From: Sthenelais limicola
Taxonomy: Eukaryota > Annelida > Polychaeta > Phyllodocida > Sigalionidae
Reading direction: 5' to 3'
Assembly (NCBI GenBank): GCA_942159475.1
Contig: OW804096.1
Span: forward strand, 128,206,941 to 128,270,940
DNA length: 64,000 nucleotides
This document shows, in pieces, positions 36,401-45,320 of the stretch (within the stretch, counting starts at the first letter, position 1; each line of letters starts with the position of its first letter). The translations under genes and the position numbers were made by a program. The notes below the pieces were generated by a model. It was not told the DNA's origin and did not search any database. It was given only the letters and a program-made list of their open reading frames with translations.

Positions 36401-39400
36401 AGCATGAGGGATATATATCACATTGATGCGTGTGTGTGGTCATGGATGCTATATATACATACTCTACTTTTCTTGTACCTGAAACACACAGCATGGAGCT
36501 GTAACGAGTTGGCATACACCGCCATCCCTTTTGTCTGACTTATCGATTTTCCCTGATTTAGTTGATCAATAAGGCCATAATTATCTGTTTGGACATCAGT
36601 ATTTATGCTGAGTCATTACAACCATGCCCTTTATTAAAGTCATACCTGTAATGGTCGATACTTGCTATCTTTTGGGAGATCTGTCCTTGAGCGGTGCATG
36701 TAAATACTGCTCCGCCCATGCCAGAAACCATTGATGTTCTCCCCTGACTGCATAGGAGACCTCTAGTGTTAAAGCTAGGTACAGATCCATTGCATACTGC
36801 TGCCAACTAGTGGCTTTAGGTAGGTTCTCAAAATTGCTCCCTGAAGGAGTGAGAGGGAAGAAGTCCAGTCTGATTTTCTTTTTTTTTGCTCGTTCATCAC
36901 ATTTTCTTTCTCAAATGCAAACAAAACAAATACCCTTGATGATATTTTCCGTCACAAAACAACCGTGTAAACACGACGAAAAAAATATATAATTCTTGTC
37001 TTTCAGTTCTGATTTGGCCAGTCCATTGTTTGTTGATCCCATCCAACAGGGAATGATCCAAAATCCCCTGAAGTATTAAATTATATAACACCTGAGTGAA
37101 GCATCGTGTATCATTGACTGGATTTGTCCACTAATGATTGCATTTTTCTCTCCCTTCCCCCCCCCCCCCCGCCCCTTCAACTACCCACCACCACTACTAC
37201 TACCTCGCTGTGCGCATGAAACCACCATCCTACATGTAACAGCATCTGACGAGGAGGATTCCGTCCCCGGAGATATTGATGATAGGTGCGAGAGTGACAT
37301 TTCGGGAGTTGCAGATGATGACACGGATGGCGACTTGTCTAGCGTCCACTACTGCATCGGTGATATTACTTTAACCGCAGGAAGGCGACTTTACAAGCAT
37401 TCACCAAATCGCAGTCTCAACTCCATTCTCTCTGCAATCTCGATGGCAGCCCTGTTCCTTGCTATCGGCATTGGCTTGGGACATTACCTCGGTAAGGAGT
37501 TATTTACGTTGTATATAGAATGAATATTTCCATATATAGAATGAATATTTCCATTGAGTCGATTCTAATAAATATTCTGTTTGATATTGTGCTTGATAGT
37601 TCGTTGTAAATTGAAAATTAAAACTTGGCGAAAAATGTTGTACGTGCACAGACAAATCTATAATATAAATCCCACATGATTAAGGTTTACTTTTTAAATT
37701 ATGTCAATATCAGGGGTGTCTCGCGAAAGTGCATTGCGCCGAATGCAGGTTACAAAGATGAAAATCGCCCAAGACAACCACTTAATGTGTCTAAAGCATG
37801 CTAGCATTGTCAAGGAACGACTAAACCGCCTAAAGGTGAGTTAAATCATTTGATAATTACATTTCTTTTTCTATAAATTGCCTGGTTTCACGATGCTTAA
37901 AAAGATGAACAGTAATTGCAATAATATATATTATATATAATATGGTGTCTTTATATCAATCGATCAATGACCATTATACTGAAACGAAGAAAAAAGTCCA
38001 AACAATTGTATTATGAGACCCATATTGGTATGCGGCGGAATACATGTATATTTCTTTAGTCAAACTCATTCTTTTATGACAGGACGCAGCTCGTTTTGCC
38101 GGAACTGACCAAGATTTCCTAGGCCAGGACTTACAGACTTGCGGAGATGCGTGGCGTCAGAAGTATGAGAATATAATGGTTCAGAACTCCAAACTGGAAC
38201 TACGCATTCAAGAACTAGAAACAAGGGAAACCAACTACGGTCAGGTGAGGTTTTTTTTATCCTGTAACTGAAAACCTGACTCTTACGGACTACATGTATA
38301 TGAAAGATTCATAAAATGCTGATTTGCAACACCGAATGTTAATAATCTACCCGAAGTATATTTTTTCCTCCATATACTGATGTTTTGATGCTTTATATTT
38401 CTACAGATTTGCCCTCATGGATATCCGGCGAATCCAAGAGGAACCGACAGCGTTATTGATGTACCGGTAGGTCTCGTCTTACACTCTTTAATCTTTCATT
38501 GTTAATCGTGAAATTTATACGCATAGTGATTGAACATGTTATCTATGTATTTGTTCTCGAGGTGGGGTGTTTTAAAATATGAAGTGTCTTTTATACCTAA
38601 CGGCACAATGGAGGTTTGTAATTGATCGAGATGTTGGGGCAAATCGCACGACACCCCAAAGGGGTGGAGTATGATTTGATCCAACGTCTCGATCGATTAT
38701 AAACCAAACAGAGTGCTATTAGGTATTTATTACATACTAAATCAACAAGAGAACTCGATTTTAATAATATTTTACCTTACTTTCCATCAATCTTGCGGAT
38801 ATTCGGCTCAAATAGCACATAGGTGCTATTTGACTTTTCAAATAGCAGCCCTGAATAGCATCCCTCGAAATCACATACATATGTAATAAAACAGTTAAAA
38901 AGATCCTGCTGGGAGGTTTAGGTCTCACTCTGGCTGAGATTGCTGTCCGCGCACATGGCAGTGTTGTTGACATCAGTGTATGTAGTATATGTGGACAGGT
39001 TAGGTCCGATCTGGCTGCACATCCACATGGCAATGTTTATATATGCAGGCATATATATAGTTATATAAGTGGAGAGACCTGAGATAGAGGCGAGAGCCGT
39101 ATATTACCAGATCTAATAATAGATTGAACTTGCTGCACTTATATGGATATAATTGCCACTTAACTTGAGTATAATAGTCATATAAGAAAAGATTAGGTGT
39201 GATATTGCAATAAATGGCTTGACAGCATTTAACCATGTTGTTACATTTAGGCTTAGAATGTAGTATGTATACTATGTAATGTGAAAATCTCTTAAAATAT
39301 AATACTGCTCCACCTCGAGATTGTTTTTTATATAGAAAAAAACATTGCTGCAGACTGCATTCTTCAACTTGTATTGTTTAATTTTATGAATATCAAAAAC

Positions 39401-41874
39401 GTCCTCACTGATTCACCTCTTTCAACTTAAAAGGGTGAACATTACTTGTATCTTGCTGGTAAATATTCCTTCTCTATTTGTCTCCAGGAATATGTGAAGT
39501 CAGTGCGCGAGGAGCTGAACAGAGCAGAGCTAGAGAACGTGGACCTGCGGAGGGAAGTGTCCCGCCTGCGTTACTCGGCCCATCCTGCAAACACCATTCT
39601 AGACCAGGAGACCTACGAGAGGGAAATGAAACTGAAACTCAACCAACTCGTCACTGAAAACAGCGATTTGAAATCAGCAGTTGGCAAATTGCGTTACAGT
39701 CCATTCCCATTGAGTGAGGATGGTATTGAGAAAGGTTTGTATTTTAACACAGCTTCAGCTATTCTGAAATACGATAACGAAATAGGTACTTAATTAGTAT
39801 TAAAATGTAAGCTTTCTCTTTACCAACAACACCCCGGGAGGTTTATGCTTAGGTTCTTATCATCTTAAATTTCTCATTTCTAGATGCATCACTAAGTGAA
39901 TACCCTCTGCCCTGCTCGGCCCAAGAAGTGGGCATAACTGAGCTAAGAAATGAACTTACAGACGTGACTCGCCAGTTGGACGCAGAGCGCAAACTCAATA
40001 TCATGCTTCGTATGACCCTTGCAAGACGAGAGGAGGAAAAGGAAAACAATACAGAGCCAACAGAAGGGCCTTCGGCTATTGCCAAGTGCTATCAACTTCT
40101 TGGTCCTGAGATCATGAATAAGACCACAGATTACATCAAACTCGCCAAGACCAGCGCCACCACCTACATTTCCCTGTTGGTTAATGGCACTGAGGCTACT
40201 AAACAGCGCTTGTCGAAAAAATGGGAATCCATCGTGAATTTGATGGATGGTCAGGACCCTGGTCCGCTAGAAAGCCACCTTGGCAAACTGAGAGGTGAAG
40301 TGAAACAATTCATGGCAATGCTGTTCAATTCAACTAAGAAGTTAAGTGAGTCGTCCGACACAAATGATAAAATTAATAAGACAGCTGCTTTCTTCAAGAA
40401 CATCACTAAACCAGTTGCTGCTCATTTCCAAGATTATATGAACAAAACTAAACAGACTGTGTCTAAGTTGAGCAACACACTCCACGCTACATGGCAAGTG
40501 GTGAAGAACCTATCTAATAGTTTCATCGAGAAACATTCCGACAAAGTCAAAGAAGTAAAAGAAGAACTTGTTCAAAAGGCAAAGGGAGTTCAAAACAAAA
40601 TCCAAGAAAAGTGGCACTCAGTGAGAGGGAAGATGGAGAAGACTGGCTGGCTGAAGAAGGACTCTGCCAAGCAAAAACCTCATCGTTCAAAATATCATAA
40701 ACACAGACCCAAAAATCACAAAGGACACCAAAAGCAGCCTGAAAAGAATGAATTTGAAGGAGAGCGCGGGAGAGAATATGACGTCCCTCTCACTCAGAAT
40801 TCAGCGAAGAGCTTTGAGGATAAACCACACCACAAACAACGCCAGAGCAACCACGAGCAATACAATGAATTCTGGAAGAAGGTCGACTTCGACCCTGATG
40901 ATTATTTCCATGAGGGTTTTTTTGAAGGGAACCAGAGAGAATGGCGAAAACACCAAGAGAGACTGAGGCATCTCCACAACCGAATCAACCGTTTGAATGA
41001 GGACATTCTCTATTCCATGGATGACGATGACATAGAGGACATGTACGATGACTTAGATGATCTTCAAGATGATATGGACGATGAAGACCAGCCCCAGAAC
41101 CTCCAAACATGGCTTGCGTGTCAAGTGCGTTGGTGGAAGAGCAGACTACAACGAAAGCACCGGAGTCAGGATTTGGTGAAGGGATGTGGGAGGCAAATAA
41201 TGCAGTGGCAACTACGAGCTTTGTGCAAGGATGTCTGTGTAGGTAAGAGATGCAGTAAGAAGAAGTATAACCTTAGGTATCTTCCTATGTGCAGGGAGGC
41301 TTTGCATTCTCAGGACTATTATTGCCTTAAAAGGGGAAGTGTTATAGAATGCCATGGTAGTGATAAGACCCGGGACTTTCATTCTACAGAATCTAGTCAA
41401 ATCGACCAGCATCCTCGTCGTGCTTATGATAACAGCCACGCAGGGAGCGGTGATTACCCCCAAACCCACAGACAGACCAACAGGAACAGACGCAACGAAG
41501 AAGAAGACATGTTCCATTTCTCTCACTCTGACGAATCAGATCTGGACGTCGATCGTGTGAACCTGACTCTAGCCGACCAAGTACCCGACGAGAAGGAGAT
41601 GAGGGTAGAGAAGCCAAACATTGCCAAACATTCACCCAAAGATTTCCCTGTCGATCCTGAAAGTGAAAGTGAGACCGCTGAGCCTGAAGACAAGGAGGAT
41701 GGGTCTTGGATGTTTGAGCGGGCTGTCATCAGGGAATACCACCATCACAATCCTGACTGGCATTTCAAACGGGCAGCCCAGCGCGACTACGAGAGATCCA
41801 AGCCATGGTATGTTGGGCGTTCAGAAGGCCGTGAGTTCCTCCGCTTCAAACAACAAGAAAAACAGGCAGATTAG
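33329..41874 (+). CDS. CCPG1: CCPG1/PBXIP1-family ER membrane protein, putative ER-phagy receptor (11 coding exons)
   Basis: Spliced gene of 1,177 residues: join 33329-33415, 34511-34724, 35178-35331, 35506-35576, 35915-36091, 37243-37491, 37714-37835, 38083-38244, 38407-38466, 39488-39734, 39884-41874. All introns are GT-AG, phases agree, and the total of 3,534 nt is a whole number of codons. The order matches vertebrate CCPG1: WTVV LIR near the N-terminus (W19-V22), acidic Ser-rich cytosolic region, FIP200-binding-like motifs (around 88-97 and 176-184), one TM helix (about 293-316), coiled coil (about 340-560) and a basic/charged luminal tail. In vertebrates CCPG1 links ER membrane to ATG8-family proteins and FIP200 for ER-phagy; PBXIP1 is its paralogue. 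The length exceeds the roughly 730-760 residues of the human proteins, mainly in the luminal part. Kozak context at the ATG is good (A at -3 in GACAATGG). The exon model is inferred by eye; assignment to this family is confident, and function here is inferred from the family. Confidence 0.88.
33416..34510 (+). other. CCPG1: CCPG1 intron 1
   Basis: AT-rich intron between LIR exon 1 and exon 2, phase 0. No repeat, ORF or regulatory cluster was recognised. Confidence 0.75.
34511..34724 (+). CDS. CCPG1: CCPG1 exon 2: acidic cytosolic region with first FIR-like motif
   Basis: Residues 30-100, after acceptor TCTGTTTAG; ends in phase 1 at GTGATA. The segment is rich in Glu, Asp and Ser. DSIELI (89-94) resembles the SDIEML motif of human CCPG1 that binds FIP200/RB1CC1; SLEFVQLE (39-46) is a second candidate. 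Which of the two, if either, binds FIP200 is inference. Confidence 0.86.
34725..35505 (+). other. CCPG1: CCPG1 introns 2 and 3 (around exon 3)
   Basis: Introns 34,725-35,177 (phase 1) and 35,332-35,505 (phase 2). Both are AT-rich, with nothing else recognisable. Confidence 0.75.
35178..35331 (+). CDS. CCPG1: CCPG1 exon 3: acidic linker
   Basis: Completes codon 101 and encodes residues to 151, after acceptor TTCTTTTAG; ends in phase 2 at GTAACC. It is low-complexity, with a Glu run (EEEEEG) and Ser/Thr/Pro, as expected of a disordered cytosolic region. No motif was recognised. Confidence 0.82.
35506..35576 (+). CDS. CCPG1: CCPG1 exon 4: lead-in to second FIR motif
   Basis: Residues 152-175 (71 nt), after a T-rich tract ending TTTTTAG; ends in phase 1 at GTATGC. 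It encodes VEIVG followed by SGSDS, which joins the DSDFVKLEP of the next exon. The small exon is supported by phase and by the continuous match across the junction to the DSDIVTLEP region of human CCPG1. Confidence 0.84.
35700..35830 (-). mobile_element. Retroelement end fragment (Penelope-like?) in CCPG1 intron 4
   Basis: On the - strand, 35,820 to 35,791 reads CCTGATGAAGGGCAAGTAAG then CCCGAAAGAC, followed by an A/T-rich tail with AATAAA-like words. CCTGATGAAG-stem-CGAAA blocks are typical of dispersed Penelope-like and related retroelement ends. Boundaries are unclear, and the rest of intron 4 (35,577-35,914) shows nothing else. Confidence 0.4.
35915..36091 (+). CDS. CCPG1: CCPG1 exon 5: second FIR-like motif and Ser-rich stretch
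   Basis: Residues 176-234, after acceptor CAAAATTTAG; ends in phase 1 at GTATGT. It opens with DSDFVKLEP (176-184), aligning with the human CCPG1 FIP200-binding element that has the same SDxVxLEP pattern. A Ser run and NFRFVQPLLPQNYP follow. The frame upstream of 35,915 stays open for about 150 nt, but that part is intron, including retroelement sequence. Confidence 0.88.
36092..37242 (+). other. CCPG1: CCPG1 intron 5
   Basis: Phase 1 intron. It contains an AT dinucleotide-rich patch near 36,306-36,332 and, before the acceptor, a run of about eleven C within a CCCTTCCCC tract that serves as an unusual, very C-rich polypyrimidine tract. No exon was recognised. Confidence 0.7.
37243..37491 (+). 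CDS. CCPG1: CCPG1 exon 6: acidic region and transmembrane helix
   Basis: Residues 235-317. The acceptor is the first AG (TAACAG) after a long C-rich tract; the exon ends in phase 1 at GTAAGG. It encodes an Asp/Glu-rich segment (SDEEDSVPGDIDD), a basic turn (AGRRLYKHSPNR) and one hydrophobic helix, about 293-316, ending GIGLGHYLG. The vertebrate protein has the same helix end with GHxxG. Positive residues on the N-terminal side fit a type II (N-in) orientation. Confidence 0.9.
37714..37835 (+). CDS. CCPG1: CCPG1 exon 7: juxtamembrane coiled-coil start
   Basis: Residues 318-358, after acceptor TCAATATCAG; ends in phase 0 at GTGAGT. It is a basic, helical segment (REALRR-like, then KMKIAQDNH and IVKERLNRLK), opening the luminal coiled coil. 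Confidence 0.86.
38083..38244 (+). CDS. CCPG1: CCPG1 exon 8: coiled coil
   Basis: Residues 359-412, 54 whole codons, after acceptor TTTATGACAG and before GTGAGG. Contains LQTCGDAWRQKYENI followed by a heptad-like KLELRIQELETRE. In the family this is the coiled-coil stretch after the membrane helix. Confidence 0.87.
38407..38466 (+). CDS. CCPG1: CCPG1 exon 9: short Pro/Gly spacer
   Basis: Residues 413-432 (60 nt, 20 codons), after acceptor ATTTCTACAG and before GTAGGT. It encodes a Pro/Gly spacer (ICPHGYPANPRG) interrupting the coiled coil. As a phase 0-0 exon it could be skipped without a frame change. Confidence 0.8.
38592..38727. repeat. Foldback/MITE-like element in CCPG1 intron 9
   Basis: Long imperfect inverted repeat. 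The left arm, ATACCTAACGGCAC..GATCGAGATGTTGG, matches the reverse complement of the right arm, ATACCTAATAGCAC..GATCGAGACGTTGG. The centre is CACCCCAAAGGGGTG at about 38,651. No target duplication was identified. Confidence 0.55.
38809..38832. repeat. Perfect 10-bp-stem palindrome
   Basis: CAAATAGCAC - 4 nt - GTGCTATTTG. It could form a short hairpin in the intron RNA. No family was recognised. Confidence 0.7.
39488..39734 (+). CDS. CCPG1: CCPG1 exon 10: coiled coil with internal repeat
   Basis: Residues 433-514, after acceptor TTGTCTCCAG; ends in phase 1 at a weaker donor, GTTTGT. Heptad-rich. It contains two related units 41 residues apart (446-465 and 487-506), each with EN.DL..xV..LRYS..P. 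The GC-richer, codon-biased sequence contrasts with the flanking introns. The frame continues past the donor to a stop at 39,793, so intron retention would truncate the protein. Confidence 0.88.
39884..41874 (+). CDS. CCPG1: CCPG1 exon 11: luminal tail
   Basis: Residues 515-1177 and stop TAG, after acceptor TCATTTCTAG; the 1,991-nt open exon is the strongest coding signal in the window. In order: end of the coiled coil (to about 560); a glycosylation-rich amphipathic region with N-x-S/T at 569, 593, 615, 663, 679, 687, 701 and 723; a Lys/His-rich segment (about 773-800); helix (about 838-892); Asp-rich patch 893-917; eight cysteines 927-1004; acidic linker with a sequon at 1074; and three terminal repeats starting at W1123, W1140 and W1156. 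The K/E-rich helices after the sequons resemble the vertebrate CCPG1 luminal region; the Cys module and W repeats were not matched to anything. Confidence 0.92.
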
Positions 41875-43325
41875 AGCCACTTGCCTGGGCACTTACACAC
41901 ATATCTAGTTTAACAGTTTAACAAGAACTTCCGCTGATCTTTTGAGCTAGTGCTATAGTAGGGAAAACACTCATTATTGACTGGATAGTAGATCATTAAA
42001 GACGTAGATCTGAGGTGAAGATGGATTTATTAGTATCTTCCATGTATTGTCTTTTTTTAAATTTATTTGGTTTAGTTTACACATAGGCAACACTAACGTA
42101 TATATGTATACGGTATAGTATGTAACGGTGATGGTGAAATCCTGTTATTATAAGCCCCAATGTAGTAAGGTTAATTCGTTGGTTGATGTTTCCATGTGAA
42201 TATTGGTTTTATTGATATTATTCTGATGTGCTTAATGGGCTATATTTAGGCTGAGTGATGCGTCGTTCTTAGCTGTGCGAAACTTGGTTGAAGTAGATTT
42301 TTGAAGCGCTCTTTGCGCAGAAGTTCTTTTTTTATGGATTTGCAGCTACTGTTAGAAAAGTATTTAAGTTTATGGTTTTGTGGTTTCAAATGCATGGCTA
42401 TTGCCTAATAGTTGCATATTGACCATTTGTTTCAAAAATAGTATACAATATATGACCTCTTATCGGTCACGGAAACTTTATAGTTGGGTACTGAGTATTC
42501 ATGAAAGACATTCGAGTCCATTCCTTTGCTGAATTGATGGCGCCGCATAAGGATTTGCAGCTGTTACAAATTGTAAACGAATTTGAGAAAATATTGTTGG
42601 GTCTACAAATATATTATATATATATGTATGCTGGATGTTATAGTTACCATTCAATCCTTTTGTAAAAGTAATATTTGGTGCTTTTGATACATCGTTTCCT
42701 GATGTGCTCCATGTCATTGTGTACACCTTTGTGAAATACACACACTTCTCATTTCCAGCTCTTCTAATGAACCATTGCTAATGAGTCTCGTTACTCTAGT
42801 AAATGATACAGGCTTTTTAGGAGAATGAAGGGGAACGAATGAAGCATTTAGAGGCATTTAGTGTTCTCAGTTTCAGAGGGTAGTCAAAGAACTTCCATGT
42901 TTTATACTAAAAGAAATATACAATACATTGTTACTCTGTCTTTTGATATTTGCGTGTTCAGCTTTGGAATGTATCCTATTGCAAAATATTGGCACGTCAT
43001 ATAAAAACAACTCTCACATAAAACACCCTGAAATTTCGTGTGTTTAAAACTGAGCCTTAATTGGTCGTCGTTGACAGTCATTGCTATATAAATATAGTGT
43101 ACACGTCGTATTGTCTCCATAAATCTTGAATTTCGCAGCTAATATCATTCTCATGAAATGATAACATACACCACTCAATTCTATAGCATCTGTATGCCTT
43201 CTATGTCTACTGCATGATATTGCCTTAATACTCATTCAGTCATTTGTTGGATAGTCCTACTTGTAGGTTGATCCTTGTGCTGAAGACCTGCGCTCACACA
43301 AATAAAAGTCTTGTGCTTTGAATGT
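41875..43325 (+). other. CCPG1: CCPG1 3'UTR and poly(A) signal
   Basis: No further exon follows the stop. ATTAAA at 41,995-42,000 is an early weak signal. AATAAA at 43,301-43,306, followed by TTGTGCTTTGAATGTTTG, is the better polyadenylation site, giving a 3'UTR of about 1.45 kb. No repeat structure was recognised in the UTR. Confidence 0.5.
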
Positions 43326-44171
43326 TTGTTTCCACTTTCTCCTTTTGCGCTCTAATAAGAAATCATGAAAATCGGAATGATAAGTACAAAATTCCAGTTC
43401 ATACCTACCTACCCATCATTGCCAAAACCAACGCTTTAAAAGTCAAATATGTCAATAGATTTATATTAAGAATTAATGAAAGTCGTTCAATTGATGGATT
43501 TTGAGATTGCTGAGCTATTAAAAAAAGTTATTAAATGTTAAAAGATAACTAGCGATAAGTTAGTGAGAAACCATAATCTACCATTAATAACACCAGATGG
43601 CATTTGTGATAGCAAGAAACAGGCGACACCAGTGGACTTTCTGCACATTAGCCTTCATACAAATAGCATGGAAAAGCATCTCGCTTTGGTGGTTGTAGGA
43701 TTTGCCCAGCTACGGCTGACTCCTACTAGATACATTGACAGTGATGGTTGTAGTGTTCCTGAGGGAGCGAACCAACCGTCTGTCCCTGAACCCGTTGGTT
43801 GTATGAGCATATAATTCTACATTAATTAGATGATTGAACAAGAATGGATGGCAGTTCCAATAAGTCCGCCCTTTATTCCACCAATAAACAAGGGGGAAAA
43901 GTATCTGATTACTCGAGGAAAATCACATACCCGACTGTAGACAAACGGTCGGGGACAAACTCCAGGATGACAGAGTATATGCACGGCGGGAAAGCATTAG
44001 GGTAGCAACCCAGCTGGTCATAGTAACAACATAGGACCTATACTACATTACTATTGTGGCTTATACTGGTACACCCTTTTATGCTCGATGTAATGTCTCA
44101 TGTCTTCAGCAATAAAACTAGATTTTTTGTCAAAAAAACCCCAGCCATATAGCCTATAGCCCTATGTCCAC
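43326..44171. other. Intergenic DNA downstream of CCPG1
   Basis: No gene was recognised. A short hairpin, AACCAACCG / CCGTTGGTT, lies at about 43,769-43,799, and CGGTCGGGGACAAACT near 43,951 partly complements the ACCGTCTGTCCC word beside it. Confidence 0.4.
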
Positions 44172-44416
44172 TGCCGATTCTCGACGGGGGGCAGTCGAAG
44201 AAGAAACAGGGTTGTCAGGCCAGCGGAGACGTATAACAGATGAAGGTAGGGCCGCGGATTGTTGGCCGTCAGCTGAATCCTATCCCGCCCCCGTCAAGAT
44301 GCAAAGGTAGCTTTTCCATCCGTCAGCCGACTGCCTCGCGTGAGTAAATCGGCTCAGTGAATCAGGGGCTTCAGTGCGCCCGCGTGAATGAGCGCCGACG
44401 CCGGGCCGACGCAGTA
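44172..44416. promoter_or_regulatory. CpG-dense block, candidate promoter/first exon
   Basis: About 25 CpG dinucleotides in 245 bp, in sharp contrast to its surroundings. It holds CCCGCCCCC (GC box), GGCCGTC and strong donor-like sites, GC|GTGAGT (44,340) and AAG|GTAGGG (44,245), on the + strand. No ORF or partner exon was recognised. It could be the start of a gene running rightwards, or a remnant of a GC-rich repeat. Confidence 0.35.
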
Positions 44417-45134
44417 CAAAACATAGCTAAACATCTAGCTACATCTGGTGGTTGTGTTTTGAGCCCATGATTTATAGATCTGCATTGAATTATTGGATGT
44501 ATGATTTATATATATCTACATTTTATGAAAACAACAGATACCCATCCGTTAGATATATACTGAAATTACAGTATAGAGTACTAGTATTACCTCTGCACAT
44601 ATGGGCCTACATACATGTAGCTACATAGGCCTGGCGCTATATGGGCCTAGAGGATTGGGATGATTGGCGCGGCAGAATTTCTAGAATGTGAGCGCACTCA
44701 GGGGACTTTTATTAATTATCCTAAGATATATCTGTAATGATCGAGGGTACCAAGATATCGTTACATATTCCACACAATGTCAGTGCCAGGGTCACCTTGC
44801 GGAATCCCACCACGCCGCGGGATTCTCCTATTTATTGGACAGTATGTATACGCCGTTGAGTATATGGAACGGATCGACAAACCGGCCTTTCTCGTCAGCC
44901 CAAGATGACTCCTGTGTTAATATTCATATAGTCATTAACAATTGTGGAATCTTCTGGAAATAAAACTTGACAAAAATAAGACTTTCATAGCCTACTGGGA
45001 ATGGGATATTTTCGAACAACCAATGATACTGTATTGATATAGTAGGCCTACTGATCACAGGCCTATGGGTTGATTTTGTAGTTCAGGCAAACTAAGCCAA
45101 ATAATGTAGATTTGTTCTGCCTAGGCTCAGAGTG

Positions 45135-45320
45135 GAGAGAGTCCCTCCAGATTGAGGGTCGCGCTCCAAACCGCAACATGTCGTTAGAATCCGCTTTAGG
45201 ATGCTACTTCAAGGCCGGGAAAGCCGTTAGCGCAGTAGGGGTCTAATCACTGACATAGGACTACCATTCTGATCTGATGTGAGAGTCTGTGACCCTAGAC
45301 TGTAAGTTCGCTATCGTTCT
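45135..45320 (+). mobile_element. tRNA-like SINE, copy B
   Basis: Second copy of the element at 10.13-10.31 kb. TAGCGCAGTAGG (45,228-45,239) exactly fits the RNA polymerase III A box (TRGCNNAGYNGG). The B box is not clear. No target duplication was identified. Confidence 0.5.

Larger units (their letters stand above)
38467..39487 (+). other. CCPG1: CCPG1 intron 9, holding foldback sequences
   Basis: Phase 0 intron with the foldback element at 38,592-38,727, a 10-bp-stem palindrome at 38,809-38,832 and an imperfect direct duplication near 38,918-39,036 (GGTTTAGGTC / GGTTAGGTC followed by CTGGCTG and ACATGGCA). Confidence 0.65.

Noticed and set aside
37134..37242. Open frame upstream of CCPG1 exon 6 including a Pro-rich stretch
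   Set aside because: Translation of the C-rich polypyrimidine tract of the 3' splice site; the first AG after the tract is at 37,242.
39928..39930. GTG at the left end of the long exon taken as a start
   Set aside because: It is an internal Val codon (residue 530); the exon is preceded by a good acceptor at 39,883.
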